From CAYYYP01 sp964475985 (GTDB lineage: Bacteria; Bdellovibrionota; UBA1018; CAYHWW01): 40,334 nt of DNA. Location of the stretch: assembly GCA_964475985.1 (NCBI GenBank), contig CAYYYP010000034.1:1-40334 (forward strand), read 5' to 3'. Of this stretch, positions 25,681-34,613 are shown in pieces; position 1 is the stretch's first letter; every line of letters starts with the position of its first letter. A model generated the notes under the pieces. It was not told the origin of the DNA. It did not search any database and was given only the letters and a program-made list of their open reading frames with translations. A program made the position numbers and the translations under genes.

Positions 25681-27690
25681 TTAACGATGAATTCGCATAC
25701 TTTCTAAGAAAAGCTCCTGAATACGATTTTCCAAAATCCGAATAGCGCTTTCGTAATCTTCATTGCCTGTAAATACCAAACGCAGGTTCATTGCGGCGTG
25801 CTGGTTTAGAATCATTCCACCCGTAAGGGAGATTCCGCCCCAAAGGGTGTGCCAGGCCGGTAAACCCACTGCCCCGAGTAAGGCATTTAGAGGGTAAAAA
25901 ACCGCCACTCCGGCGGCAGCTACCAGGCCATTTCGCAGATGTTCTTTTTTACGCTCCGAATAAATACGTTTGATTTCTTTTAGAAACAATTCATTCCGCG
26001 CAAGAAGTCGGTCATAAAAGAACGAAGGGTTTTTTTCCCTAAGCGAATGTTCCTCAGACGACGCAGGGCTTGATAAGAATGGTGCCGAGGCTAAGTATGT
26101 AAAGCCATTTTCAATAATCTGTTCCCGTTCCTCCGCACCTTGCGTACGCGTGACGGTAATTTTTAACGGTCGGTAAAATGCGTAATCAAGATACTTCGTA
26201 CTTTGCCTTCGGGCGAGCCTGGTTCGAATTTCAACCTTCACATCGTTTGCGGAAATCGCCAAGGCCGTGTGGGCATGGTGAAGCTTACGGAAATAACTAT
26301 CAATGAGAAATTCGATGTCGGGATCGGTGGAGTTTAAAATAGCGTCTGGGATCTCTAGCGTGCCGACCAGAAGTTTAGGTTCGCCGTAAATCGTGCCAAT
26401 CATCTCGGGATTTGCCTGCATTTGTGGGGTGGGACCCCAAGAATCAAAAGTATGCAAAATCAAATCTATGTTTTTGCCTCGCCATTTCACGCGCAGGGTG
26501 GTCGGTGAATTGTAATAGTGGAAATCTAAAAGTTCCACTTCTAGGTCCGCCGATAGGAGTTGAGAGAGTTTACCTTGATAATTTTTATCTAAGGCAGGTC
26601 CTAGATTTCGATGGGTACTTTGCTGAATTTCCTTTCTGACGTCATAGGTTTCGCCCGTAACCTGGAACGCCCAGGCGCCAGCTTCCGCAAAAATATTTTT
26701 CCAGTAATAACCCCATTCACCGCGGGCATTCCGGCCTTGAACCCTAAGTTCTCGAGCGGCGTTTCCTTCACCGGTAATTTCAATGCCTAGGTTGGTTGTA
26801 ATGAAAGCACCAGCTTCCAAGGGAATCGCCGGTTGTTCTCGCCAATCCTCTAAGGGCAGAACTCGCACGGCGCTGAAAATTGGTAGAACTCCATCCGGAC
26901 GCGGCGAGGATTGTTTAGGACAATTGGTATCGAAGGTAAAACGTAGCCCTGGGCAAGCCCCAAAGATTTCGTAATCGTACATTCGGGTGTACATTTTTCC
27001 GGAAGCATCGATGACAAAAAGAGTTGATCCAGCGGCACTCAAATCCTCGGCGATGAAGCGACCTCGCTCAGGAGTGGCAAAGCCTTTGTCGAAGGATGCG
27101 GGCAAGCCGGTATCCATGTAACGAATGACTTGACCGTTAGGATCCAGCGTAAAAATTGTTGCCGTAAATCCAAACTCGATTTTATTGCCGATATGATCTT
27201 CATAATAAGTAACGATATCTCGCATGGGTGTACGGCGTTTTTTTGCTGCAACGGCAAGGCTCATGCTGAATGTCCAATGGCGATTGGGAGGAAGGTGCAA
27301 TGCCTGGGGAAAGGGAGTGCCTAGGTTTTCGTCCCAAACGGTTTCGCGAAAAAGGGTGGGTTGCCAAGAGTAAAACCTACCGGTGTTGGAAACCGCAACG
27401 ACCATATTTCCTTCCGTAGCAAAACCTGAAAGGTTGTGGCCGTCTTTGAAGGAGCTCGCTAGGTCACCAAAAGGTACGCCAGTTCCCGCAAATAATTCCC
27501 AGTTGGAGTTTGACTTTGGGTCAGGGTTTCTTGCGCTGACCCAAAGTCGCCCACCGCTAAGCGCGTAATTACATTCCGTGGAAAAGCTGGTGTCGGGAGT
27601 TTTCACAAAAATTCTTTGAAACGACGGCGCATCTATTCCAGAAACGTTGCGGCTGAATAGAAAAATGAAAACTAATACTATGAAATGCAT
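25681..27690 (-). CDS. exported protein of unknown function, possible beta-propeller N-terminal part
   Basis: With ATG 27690 the protein has 669 residues and starts with a signal peptide (MHFIVLVFIFLFSRNVSG). Twenty upstream in-frame codons to 27750 do not look like part of it, and a G-rich run about 11 bases before 27690 could bind ribosomes. The first about 330 residues are strand-rich with repeated blade-like segments (for example GNMVVAVSNTGRFYSW and STLFVIDASGKMYTRMYDY), suggesting a beta-propeller or similar fold. The middle has further strand segments. Near the C-terminus there are charged helices and a hydrophobic stretch (LVAAAGVAVFYPLNALLGAVG, then LWGGISLTGGMIL) that could anchor it in a membrane. 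No enzyme motif is recognised. It follows the JAMM-motif gene on the same strand. Confidence 0.5.
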   Translation of the reverse strand: MHFIVLVFIFLFSRNVSGIDAPSFQRIFVKTPDTSFSTECNYALSGGRLWVSARNPDPKSNSNWELFAGTGVPFGDLASSFKDGHNLSGFATEGNMVVAVSNTGRFYSWQPTLFRETVWDENLGTPFPQALHLPPNRHWTFSMSLAVAAKKRRTPMRDIVTYYEDHIGNKIEFGFTATIFTLDPNGQVIRYMDTGLPASFDKGFATPERGRFIAEDLSAAGSTLFVIDASGKMYTRMYDYEIFGACPGLRFTFDTNCPKQSSPRPDGVLPIFSAVRVLPLEDWREQPAIPLEAGAFITTNLGIEITGEGNAARELRVQGRNARGEWGYYWKNIFAEAGAWAFQVTGETYDVRKEIQQSTHRNLGPALDKNYQGKLSQLLSADLEVELLDFHYYNSPTTLRVKWRGKNIDLILHTFDSWGPTPQMQANPEMIGTIYGEPKLLVGTLEIPDAILNSTDPDIEFLIDSYFRKLHHAHTALAISANDVKVEIRTRLARRQSTKYLDYAFYRPLKITVTRTQGAEEREQIIENGFTYLASAPFLSSPASSEEHSLREKNPSFFYDRLLARNELFLKEIKRIYSERKKEHLRNGLVAAAGVAVFYPLNALLGAVGLPAWHTLWGGISLTGGMILNQHAAMNLRLVFTGNEDYESAIRILENRIQELFLESMRIHR

Positions 27691-27782
27691 ATCAACGAGA
27701 CCCCCCACTGAAACCGAGTCCTTGATATACTGCTTCTCGGCAAGGGGCAACGGGATCGTTACTTAACCTACTGCAGATAACG

Positions 27783-27798
27783 CAGCGTTTTAACGCTG
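27783..27798. terminator. palindrome over the stop codon of the JAMM-motif gene
   Basis: CAGCGTTTTAACGCTG is a perfect inverted repeat (stem CAGCGT/ACGCTG, four-base loop) that includes the TAA of the upstream minus-strand gene. No T tract follows. It may be a weak terminator or a stop-codon hairpin. Confidence 0.3.
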
Positions 27799-29085
27799 AC
27801 CAAAATAGATTGGAAATCCCATATGGTGAATGGAACGCTCAGAAACACGGCGAGAGATTGCGTAAACATGAAAATCAATAGTGAACGGCGGATGATTCGT
27901 TAGTGCTCGTGCAAGGCCGCCGTGTAGGTCATCGTGTTCGGTAAATACTTTTTCCACGGCATGAAAATCACCCGCGGACAAGCGCCTGAAATTTGGTGGG
28001 TGAATGTGAAAAAATTGAATGGATTTTACTTCCGCAAAATGACGGATTTTTTGACCAAGTTTACGGCGGAGTTGGAGGAAGCCATCTATCTGAGTGAAGG
28101 TCCCCGGTGAGCAAGGAATTTCAATTTGCACTCCATTTCTAAGGGTGACCAACCACGTCCCCTGTTCGGCAAAACCGCCGCCGTTTGTTTTTGTGGTTGC
28201 CGCGGCCTGCGTTTCGAGGCTTTCAATCAACTGGTTTTCTGTTTCACTGAATTCACTGGGATCAAGAAATTCGGCTCGTTCCATGGCAAGAGCAGGGTTT
28301 GCTCCGGTAACGCGGGTGGATTGGGTCTGGGCTGTGCTCGCTGCACCGAAATTCTGTGCAAAAGTGTTTTGGGATCTGCGAATTAGTTTTTGAAAATTAG
28401 AGTGAAGAGTCTGCCTCGTCATTGCGAGACTGAATTTCCCCGAACTACGAGCTGGGCCTGAGGAGATTAGCAGTGATTTGAGAAACCTAGTTTTTCTATT
28501 TTGAAATGTTAACGATGCCTCTGTACTAGATTTTGGCTCAAGCCAGCTCGGAAACTGATTTCTTAATTTTTGGAAAGCATCATCTCCGGCAAACGGATCA
28601 CCGACGCTTAAGCTGCGGACGGAAAGGAAGGGTTGCATGGTTTTTAATAAATTTTGATCAAGACGGCCTTCAAGTTGAGCAGTAGTTGCTTGATCAACCA
28701 CTGCTCGCAGGATCTCTTTACGATTGTCCTGACTGTAAATTAAAGAGTTTGAAAGAAGGACACCTTCTTCAATGGCTGGCGCCGGTGGATCATCGCCATG
28801 GATCAGGCTTAAAAAATCAGCAACAAGCTTTGCTCGTTCGGCTTCTTGTCGTGCGTGATAAAACTCCTCGTGAAGATAGACGGGAACTTCCATGTTTTCA
28901 CTGTTTTCTGCATGAAATGCATTAATCCGTTCCGGCAAGTGCAGCTCTTGAATTAAAATCCTGCGCCACACCGGCAAAGTTTGCATGATTTCGTCGCAGC
29001 CAGCTGCTAAAGCTGGATGCGGAAAAAACGCCGTGTTAGCGGCCGCAAAGGCAAGATTGAAGTAAACTAAAAGTCTTAAAAACAA
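27790..29085 (-). CDS. exported protein with a JAMM-type metallopeptidase motif
   Basis: The 431-residue protein has an N-terminal signal peptide (FAAANTAFFPHPALAAG). The start is TTG at 29085, supported by GGAG (29093-29096) seven bases upstream. Residues about 35-290 are unrecognised and mostly helical. Near the C-terminus H360-I-H362-P, seven residues between H362 and S370, then S370-A-G-D373, reproduce exactly the HxH-x7-SxxD zinc signature of JAB1/MPN/Mov34 (JAMM) peptidases. It is preceded by strand-helix-strand segments (QIEIPC, then a helix, then VKSIQFF). The upstream catalytic Glu would be E307 or E322, which is uncertain. If active, it would be a zinc-dependent amidase or isopeptidase acting outside the cytoplasm. 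Overall family membership is not otherwise evident. Confidence 0.5.
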   Translation of the reverse strand: MFLRLLVYFNLAFAAANTAFFPHPALAAGCDEIMQTLPVWRRILIQELHLPERINAFHAENSENMEVPVYLHEEFYHARQEAERAKLVADFLSLIHGDDPPAPAIEEGVLLSNSLIYSQDNRKEILRAVVDQATTAQLEGRLDQNLLKTMQPFLSVRSLSVGDPFAGDDAFQKLRNQFPSWLEPKSSTEASLTFQNRKTRFLKSLLISSGPARSSGKFSLAMTRQTLHSNFQKLIRRSQNTFAQNFGAASTAQTQSTRVTGANPALAMERAEFLDPSEFSETENQLIESLETQAAATTKTNGGGFAEQGTWLVTLRNGVQIEIPCSPGTFTQIDGFLQLRRKLGQKIRHFAEVKSIQFFHIHPPNFRRLSAGDFHAVEKVFTEHDDLHGGLARALTNHPPFTIDFHVYAISRRVSERSIHHMGFPIYFGQR

Positions 29086-29257
29086 CCGCTATCTCCGTAA
29101 TAACTGAACCGTTTGCAGCTACCATAAGCCGTCCTTAAGTAAGAATGAAAACCAAACTGATTAATCTCGTTTCCCTTTCGTACCTCGGAGAGGGTCTGGG
29201 CACCATTTACCTACCGAAACTTCAACGATTTCACCCGCATGCCGATAAAACAGTACT

Positions 29258-32200
29258 GTGAAATGCTTCCACGCCGTCAACCATTCCAGATTAATTATTT
29301 TGAAGAAGTATCTTACTTCTACGGCCGCGTTTTTTTTCATGGTGCTCGCTTCGTTATCCTTTGCTCGTGCAAATGATCTTACGGATTTATCGGCTCGGCT
29401 CCAGCGACATGAGATCGATGGTGCAGAGTTCACACGGAGTGCTCGAAGATTTATGGAGAATACGCGGGATGAGGGTTCCGTAATCCGCGCGTTTAGAAAA
29501 CTGCTGGGAACCGCTTCGCTGAATTCGGAGGTCCCGGTTTTACTTTTGCCACTTTTGGAAAGTCAAAATATCACCTTGCGGGCTGAACTAGCTCAGGCGT
29601 TCAAACTGGTGCTGCCCGGAAATCAGGCGGTGTTGCACGGACTTATTCAAAGGCTCAATGACCCTTCTCCGCACGTAGTTCAAAGTTTGATTTATGGCCT
29701 CACAGGTTCGTTAAGTTCGAGTCCCGAAACAAGGTTAGCCCTAACTGAACTTCTGAATCATCCGGATTCTGACGTTCAGTCGCAGGCAATGTTAAACATA
29801 AGGGAATATGCCGCGCACGACGAAAATGTTCGGTTGGCCCTGGAAAACATAGCTAGATCGGGGAGCGAATTCCTGCGCAAAGCTGCGCGCACGGGATTGC
29901 AGAACGCCGTGAACAATCCAGGGTTTCACACCAGATTGACCCAAGAAATCGCAGATGCCGATGAGCATCGTCTAGACGAAATTTTTGCCGCTTACTACAG
30001 TAGCCATCGTTACCTTAAGGAGGCCGCGATCGATGGCCTCCTTAATATGGCAGGAAGCTCACGCGCTGGATTGAGCAGGCGTGCCATCCATGCACTAAGA
30101 GATATAACCTTTCCCGGCGAAGCCGCCGCTACGGAACAACAAAGATTAGGACTGTTTCGACTCTTGCTTCATCCCACAGATTCCTCGGTGCCGGAGTTAC
30201 ACCGTGCTATGTACCGACTCTTTTTTTGGGCGAAGGCTAAACACAACATCGCTCCCCTAACTGAATTTTTAGACTGGCTCCGTTCCCAAGACATCGGAGT
30301 CACTGCCCGGATTTTTGCCCGTGATCAATCTTTGGAATTTAGCATTACCAAGGCTCTGGGCACCATAGCCAATACCGATGAGCGCCTCCTTCCCTTGTTA
30401 ATGGTTATGCTGAGAATTGAGAATCTGCCGATTTCAACGCAGCGATCGATGTTGGGGCTGATCGCCCGCGGAGTAAATAAAGGCTGGAGATCGATGGGTA
30501 CGGCGAATTACTATGACGATGGGCGTATGGTTCGGCATGCGTTAGGGGCTTTTTTACGGCCGCCGCATCCGGTAGAAACTCGATTGGCGGCACTTGAAGC
30601 CCTACGTCAGAGTGATGCTCCGGAAACGGGGACGTTGAATGAAAGTCTTGCGCGAGACGCCATTCCGCTTCTAAATGAAGCTGCCCCACATGCCACTGAA
30701 ACTCTACGAATTTTAAGAAATTACGTTTCAAATCCTGTCATCTGGAGCGCCGTCGCCCAGGCCGCAAGGCGAAGTGACATTTCTTCCGAGAGTCGATATC
30801 AAACTTTTAAATCTCTGGTGGAATATGCCATCCATCATCAAAATGAACTACCAGCGTTCATTCCGTTCACCCAAAGTCCCGAAGAGAGCGTAAGGCACGA
30901 AGCAACCATGCTGATGTTTCTTTCGGAATCAGAAGATATTCCCATCGAACGAGTCATGGCGGCGCTCAGTGACGGCTCACCACGAATTCGCGCGCATGCC
31001 GCGACCAATCTTCAGCGCCCCCACTTTATGCAAAATGAACGGGTGCTCGATGCGGTAAGGGAGAGACTACGAGATCCCGATCCGCTGGTACGAAGCAGTT
31101 CCATTTGGGTGCTGGCAACAAAACCGTCTACCCGCTTAGACGGCCTCATTTCGCTTTTGGCCGATCCTGATTCGGCTGTGGCCAGCGAAGCACTTCAACA
31201 AACTAACGACTACCTCAATCAAAATCTTGAAACCACGGTGGTGCGAAAACTAGCGAACGCCATTGCACCCTTAACGAGATCCGCCGCCCCTTTGCTACGA
31301 GGGCAAGCCATGGGAAGTTTGGCTCGACTCTTACCTCAGGATCAAACGTTGATCTTTCATTTTGTTCCCCGGCTCGCGGATGTAGACCCCGTAATCAGAA
31401 AAGGCGCTTTGAGGCTCACTGAATTTTTCTTCGGGCCTAATTCGTTCCTGTTGAATTTGCCACTAGATAAGGAAATTCTGGATCAGTTGCGCAAAGTCCA
31501 TAATGATTTTCAAGAAGCATTAACGGATTTTCGTGCACATCCCGAAAGAACAAACGAAAATTATTTAGATAAATTTCTACCATATAGTTCAGAGCTCAGG
31601 TTGGCATATTTAGAGCGCCTTGGGTTTCCCGGCAATGAATCAGCCGCCGTGGCACTTTTAAATAATAGCGCTCTCCTTACGGAACCTATGCTTTTGAGAA
31701 TTTTAAATTACGTCACTACGCCAGCGGCCGTGGAGCAGGCCCTTGCTGAACTGGAGCGCCGCTTGGTTGTCGCGGATACCGCAAGAGTGACTTCATTCCA
31801 GGCCGACACCCTTATGGCTGTCAGCGAATTTTTAAATCGAACGTTGCCCGCCGCTACTCACGAGCGAAGGCCATCAGGGGTGGATGAGCAGACCTTACTC
31901 CGAATTCGTAACTCAGCAGCTCGAATCTTAAGTGCGCACCAAACTCCAGACTTAGAACCCGTTCAAGCGATGGTGATCGCCGACCGGGTGCAGAAGGCGC
32001 TTTCATCCGTAAAAAGGCATGCTCCGCAAGATGCGACGCCCTCGAATCTCAATTCAACTTATCGCACGAACGCGAATCCGAATTCTACGGTCCATCAAGT
32101 TGCCCCAGAGATCGTGCGAGCAAGAGATGATCTAGTTCAAACCCTACGAATGGTGCATGTGGATACAGATCAAAGCCCTAGCTTCAGAGCTAGAGTAAAT

Positions 32201-32575
32201 CAGTGGCGCAGTACGGTGGCTCGCACCGTAAGCCGCTGGGGTATCGGCAGCGGTGTAGATAACGGCGTTACTTTTAGTACTGCATCGAACCCTTACGGAT
32301 TTAGAGCGGAGCAGTTTCAAGCGGCGCTTCGTCGTTATCCCGTACACACTTTAAAAGCGTCGTCCGTAGAAACTCCGGCCGAAGCAAGAGCAGACTTAAA
32401 TCAAGAAGTGGACGCTATTTTAGCGGAGCGAGCGCAACAAAAAAATGATTCCACCGGATTACGAGTTAGCGCCGATGAAGAACCGCCTTATCTACCGGAC
32501 GAAGATGTAGAAGAATGGACCGCTGCAGATGACGCGTGCGTTACTGGATCCCTGCGGGCTCAAGTGACGAAATAG
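29258..32575 (+). CDS. large exported HEAT-repeat protein
   Basis: The 1105-residue protein begins with a signal segment (STAAFFFMVLASLSFARA). The first start is GTG 29258. A TTG at 29300 gives a more compact signal peptide and neither has a clear ribosome-binding site. A weak promoter-like pair TTCAAC (29221) and GATAAA (29244) would favour the later start. From about residue 60 to 700 there are many HEAT-type two-helix repeats, such as NITLRAELAQAFKLVLPG, SDVQSQAMLNIREYAAHD, SPRIRAHAATNLQRP and DPLVRSSSIWVLATKP. The last about 200 residues are acidic and Asn/Thr-rich, and less ordered. HEAT solenoids bind partners or bend around surfaces, and no enzymatic role is seen. The next gene begins within its stop region, implying cotranslation. 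Confidence 0.7.
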   Translation: MKCFHAVNHSRLIILKKYLTSTAAFFFMVLASLSFARANDLTDLSARLQRHEIDGAEFTRSARRFMENTRDEGSVIRAFRKLLGTASLNSEVPVLLLPLLESQNITLRAELAQAFKLVLPGNQAVLHGLIQRLNDPSPHVVQSLIYGLTGSLSSSPETRLALTELLNHPDSDVQSQAMLNIREYAAHDENVRLALENIARSGSEFLRKAARTGLQNAVNNPGFHTRLTQEIADADEHRLDEIFAAYYSSHRYLKEAAIDGLLNMAGSSRAGLSRRAIHALRDITFPGEAAATEQQRLGLFRLLLHPTDSSVPELHRAMYRLFFWAKAKHNIAPLTEFLDWLRSQDIGVTARIFARDQSLEFSITKALGTIANTDERLLPLLMVMLRIENLPISTQRSMLGLIARGVNKGWRSMGTANYYDDGRMVRHALGAFLRPPHPVETRLAALEALRQSDAPETGTLNESLARDAIPLLNEAAPHATETLRILRNYVSNPVIWSAVAQAARRSDISSESRYQTFKSLVEYAIHHQNELPAFIPFTQSPEESVRHEATMLMFLSESEDIPIERVMAALSDGSPRIRAHAATNLQRPHFMQNERVLDAVRERLRDPDPLVRSSSIWVLATKPSTRLDGLISLLADPDSAVASEALQQTNDYLNQNLETTVVRKLANAIAPLTRSAAPLLRGQAMGSLARLLPQDQTLIFHFVPRLADVDPVIRKGALRLTEFFFGPNSFLLNLPLDKEILDQLRKVHNDFQEALTDFRAHPERTNENYLDKFLPYSSELRLAYLERLGFPGNESAAVALLNNSALLTEPMLLRILNYVTTPAAVEQALAELERRLVVADTARVTSFQADTLMAVSEFLNRTLPAATHERRPSGVDEQTLLRIRNSAARILSAHQTPDLEPVQAMVIADRVQKALSSVKRHAPQDATPSNLNSTYRTNANPNSTVHQVAPEIVRARDDLVQTLRMVHVDTDQSPSFRARVNQWRSTVARTVSRWGIGSGVDNGVTFSTASNPYGFRAEQFQAALRRYPVHTLKASSVETPAEARADLNQEVDAILAERAQQKNDSTGLRVSADEEPPYLPDEDVEEWTAADDACVTGSLRAQVTK
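30015..30045. repeat. perfect 11-base inverted repeat inside the HEAT-repeat gene
   Basis: TTAAGGAGGCC (30015-30025) and GGCCTCCTTAA (30035-30045) are exact reverse complements around the 9-base loop GCGATCGAT. The mRNA would form a strong stem. The codons read LKEAAIDGLLN, ordinary HEAT-helix sequence, so the symmetry is not forced by the protein. Confidence 0.85.
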
Positions 32576-32583
32576 GACTGCAA

Positions 32584-33390
32584 TTGACCGCCTTTCTGTT
32601 CGTGTCTCTTTGCGTGTCTTCGTGCTTTGCCGCCGACAACTTTCTAAATGCCTCAAACGGGCACGAGCAAGCCATGGCTCGGTTGAACGAAATTTTGAAG
32701 GACAACCCTCAAGCTGATACTTACCTTTATTATGCGGAGGACAGGGGAAAGCTGTTCAAGATTATTGCTGAGCAGTTGCAGCGGATAGCCTTTACGGATA
32801 TCCAAATGCCGGCGGGTAAGCCGCCTAAAGAGGAAGATGGTCCTAAGCCTCGATTCGGTCGTGAGGCGAAGCTTCGCAAAAAGCTACTAGAAACTCTCGA
32901 AAAAAACGAAAACGCATCCCTGTGGGCAGGTTTTCGCCGAGATGAGAAACTACCCGGAATTGATCTGGCTTTCTATGCTGGGCTTCATAGCTTAGTTAAA
33001 GATGCCGCCACCCTTAGTGAATATGAGGGCGCCGCCATACTGGCAATGGTTGCATGTTTTGAAGTCAATTTTACTTTGCACGATTATCTCCTGGCCACTT
33101 TTTCTCAAATGTCCCAGAGAAAATACTGGCCAAAATACGCACTCCTTAGAGCCCTATTAGAACATCCGATACTAAAAGAGCGCACGGATAACGCAGATAA
33201 ACTATTAGCTGAATTTCTTAACTCCGTATTCGTTCTTGAGCTGGATGACGATAACTCACCCGGCTATTACCGCAAAATTATGGGACCCTATTCTCATTTA
33301 ATTTGGTTTAAAATTAGACAAGAGATTGCGCAGGGTAGAGCCCAATCAATTTCTGACGCCCTTGGAGAGTATCTGCGACCGGTCACTTAG
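32584..33390 (+). CDS. exported helical protein of unknown function, coupled to the HEAT-repeat gene
   Basis: I do not recognise this 268-residue protein. The open frame extends upstream to 32536, overlapping the HEAT gene, but a TTG at 32584 is preferred. AGGA (32574-32577) sits six bases before it, and the protein then begins directly with a signal peptide (TAFLFVSLCVSSCFAADNF). The AGGA overlaps the HEAT gene's TAG, so translation is probably coupled. The mature part is alpha-helical and charged, with a Lys/Glu-rich segment (about 85-125), and resembles a helical-repeat or adaptor protein. It may partner the HEAT protein encoded just before it. A good terminator follows. Confidence 0.55.
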   Translation: MTAFLFVSLCVSSCFAADNFLNASNGHEQAMARLNEILKDNPQADTYLYYAEDRGKLFKIIAEQLQRIAFTDIQMPAGKPPKEEDGPKPRFGREAKLRKKLLETLEKNENASLWAGFRRDEKLPGIDLAFYAGLHSLVKDAATLSEYEGAAILAMVACFEVNFTLHDYLLATFSQMSQRKYWPKYALLRALLEHPILKERTDNADKLLAEFLNSVFVLELDDDNSPGYYRKIMGPYSHLIWFKIRQEIAQGRAQSISDALGEYLRPVT

Positions 33391-33406
33391 GACCGAATCA
33401 ATCACG

Positions 33407-33429
33407 CTGTCAGGGCAGCTGATAGTTTT
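33407..33429 (+). terminator. rho-independent terminator
   Basis: CTGTCAG (33407-33413) and CTGATAG (33419-33425) pair over seven bases (one G-U) around the loop GGCAG and are followed by TTTT. It ends the plus-strand HEAT/partner transcript 17 bases after the stop codon. Confidence 0.6.
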
Positions 33430-33488
33430 CAGAAACCGTCTTTGCACTTTTGTATGGTTTTATTTTAGAGCATCGTTTGCCAAGTCCC

Positions 33489-34613
33489 TTAGAGATCGCC
33501 GCTATAGTTTCCATGATATTCGGCATTACTTGGACCATTCGGAGCGAAAGCTATAAGTGACCCTTCTGGTTGAGCCTGTGTTGAGGTAATTCTGGTTATC
33601 AGTAGCGCACCGGCTCCAAGGCATAAGCATCCGAGGATCCCACTTAAATGTATTTGATTATTAAAATTGCGACTTAGAAGAACAGTTAAAAAGGAGCCTA
33701 TTCCGACCATAAGCTCTTTTGGAAATAGGTAGCCATCTTCCTTTGCAATTCGATCATAGCGGCTTAGTGCGCACTCACCTATGGTAAGGAGTCCAATCCA
33801 CAATACGGCCATAATAATGGACTCCACGTGAATGAGCGCTGGAATTGCTAAGATTAGCATTGCAGACATCGAAAAAACTAGAGTCATGGACTCCTTTGAA
33901 GTGTCCAGAAATTTTAATACTTTATGTTGCATTAAAATTATGACTAGGCTGTTTAAAATAATAAGTACGCCGAACCAGTTTGGTAAAACACCAGTCTTTG
34001 CAATTAAATATTGAGGAAGTACGGTAAAGATTCCGGTTAACTTTATTCCAGTTGCAATACCCATAAGTAGCCAACCTAGAAGTGGCAGGGCTGACAGCTG
34101 TTGTTTGTCGATTCCATGTTTGGATTCCTCCTTCGCGTTTGTCTCCATGGAATTCCAATCAACATTAAATGAGAAGAACAGAGCTATTGCCGTTAGGGCC
34201 GCAATAGTAACCAGGGTCCAACTGCGGTTTGTCATGCAAATAAGAATGACCCCCGAAAATAAACTACCAATATTTAGTGACACCTTATTATCTGCAGCGC
34301 CTAGACTAGTGTGTGCGGCAACTGATTTAGCAATATATCCAGATACTGCCATGCCGAGAGCAAAAATACCTATATTTATGTAGTTTATGGAAATCAATCC
34401 GGTCAATAGGCTCACCAAACAAAGCCCAATCGAAATCCTCATGGCATTTGTTGCTCCCAGAAACATAAAAAACGGAACAGAGAGCATGAATGCTCGGTAA
34501 CCAACAGCTAAAACTAAATGTGTTTTAGTGTCTACCCAAGCGTTCACTTGAGAGAGCATTACAAAAAGCACCGTTGCTGTAAGAGCTCTAACGAGCATCA
34601 TTGTTATGCGCAT
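33489..34613 (-). CDS. MFS-like multi-pass transporter, likely exporter of the neighbouring pathway
   Basis: The 374-residue protein is almost entirely hydrophobic with about 11-12 predicted membrane segments. A central charged cytoplasmic loop (about 153-168, WNSMETNAKEESKHGIDKQ) divides two six-helix halves, as in the major facilitator superfamily. Signature loops of well-known MFS groups are weak, so the subfamily is not assignable. The start codon ATG 34613 overlaps the ATP-grasp stop by ten bases, which ties it to the upstream biosynthetic genes. Export of, and self-protection against, the product is the natural inference. Composition is AT-rich like its two partners and unlike the core genes to the left. 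Confidence 0.65.
   Translation of the reverse strand: MRITMMLVRALTATVLFVMLSQVNAWVDTKTHLVLAVGYRAFMLSVPFFMFLGATNAMRISIGLCLVSLLTGLISINYINIGIFALGMAVSGYIAKSVAAHTSLGAADNKVSLNIGSLFSGVILICMTNRSWTLVTIAALTAIALFFSFNVDWNSMETNAKEESKHGIDKQQLSALPLLGWLLMGIATGIKLTGIFTVLPQYLIAKTGVLPNWFGVLIILNSLVIILMQHKVLKFLDTSKESMTLVFSMSAMLILAIPALIHVESIIMAVLWIGLLTIGECALSRYDRIAKEDGYLFPKELMVGIGSFLTVLLSRNFNNQIHLSGILGCLCLGAGALLITRITSTQAQPEGSLIAFAPNGPSNAEYHGNYSGDL

Noticed and set aside
19840..26525. Shared YNSPTT peptide in the proteins at 19521-20705 and 25681-27690
   Set aside because: The flanking residues do not align, so a six-residue match is probably chance and not evidence of a shared domain.
33326..33556. 76-codon plus-strand ORF between convergent genes
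   Set aside because: It overlaps the end of a real gene, the terminator hairpin and the opposite-strand transporter. It has no start signals.
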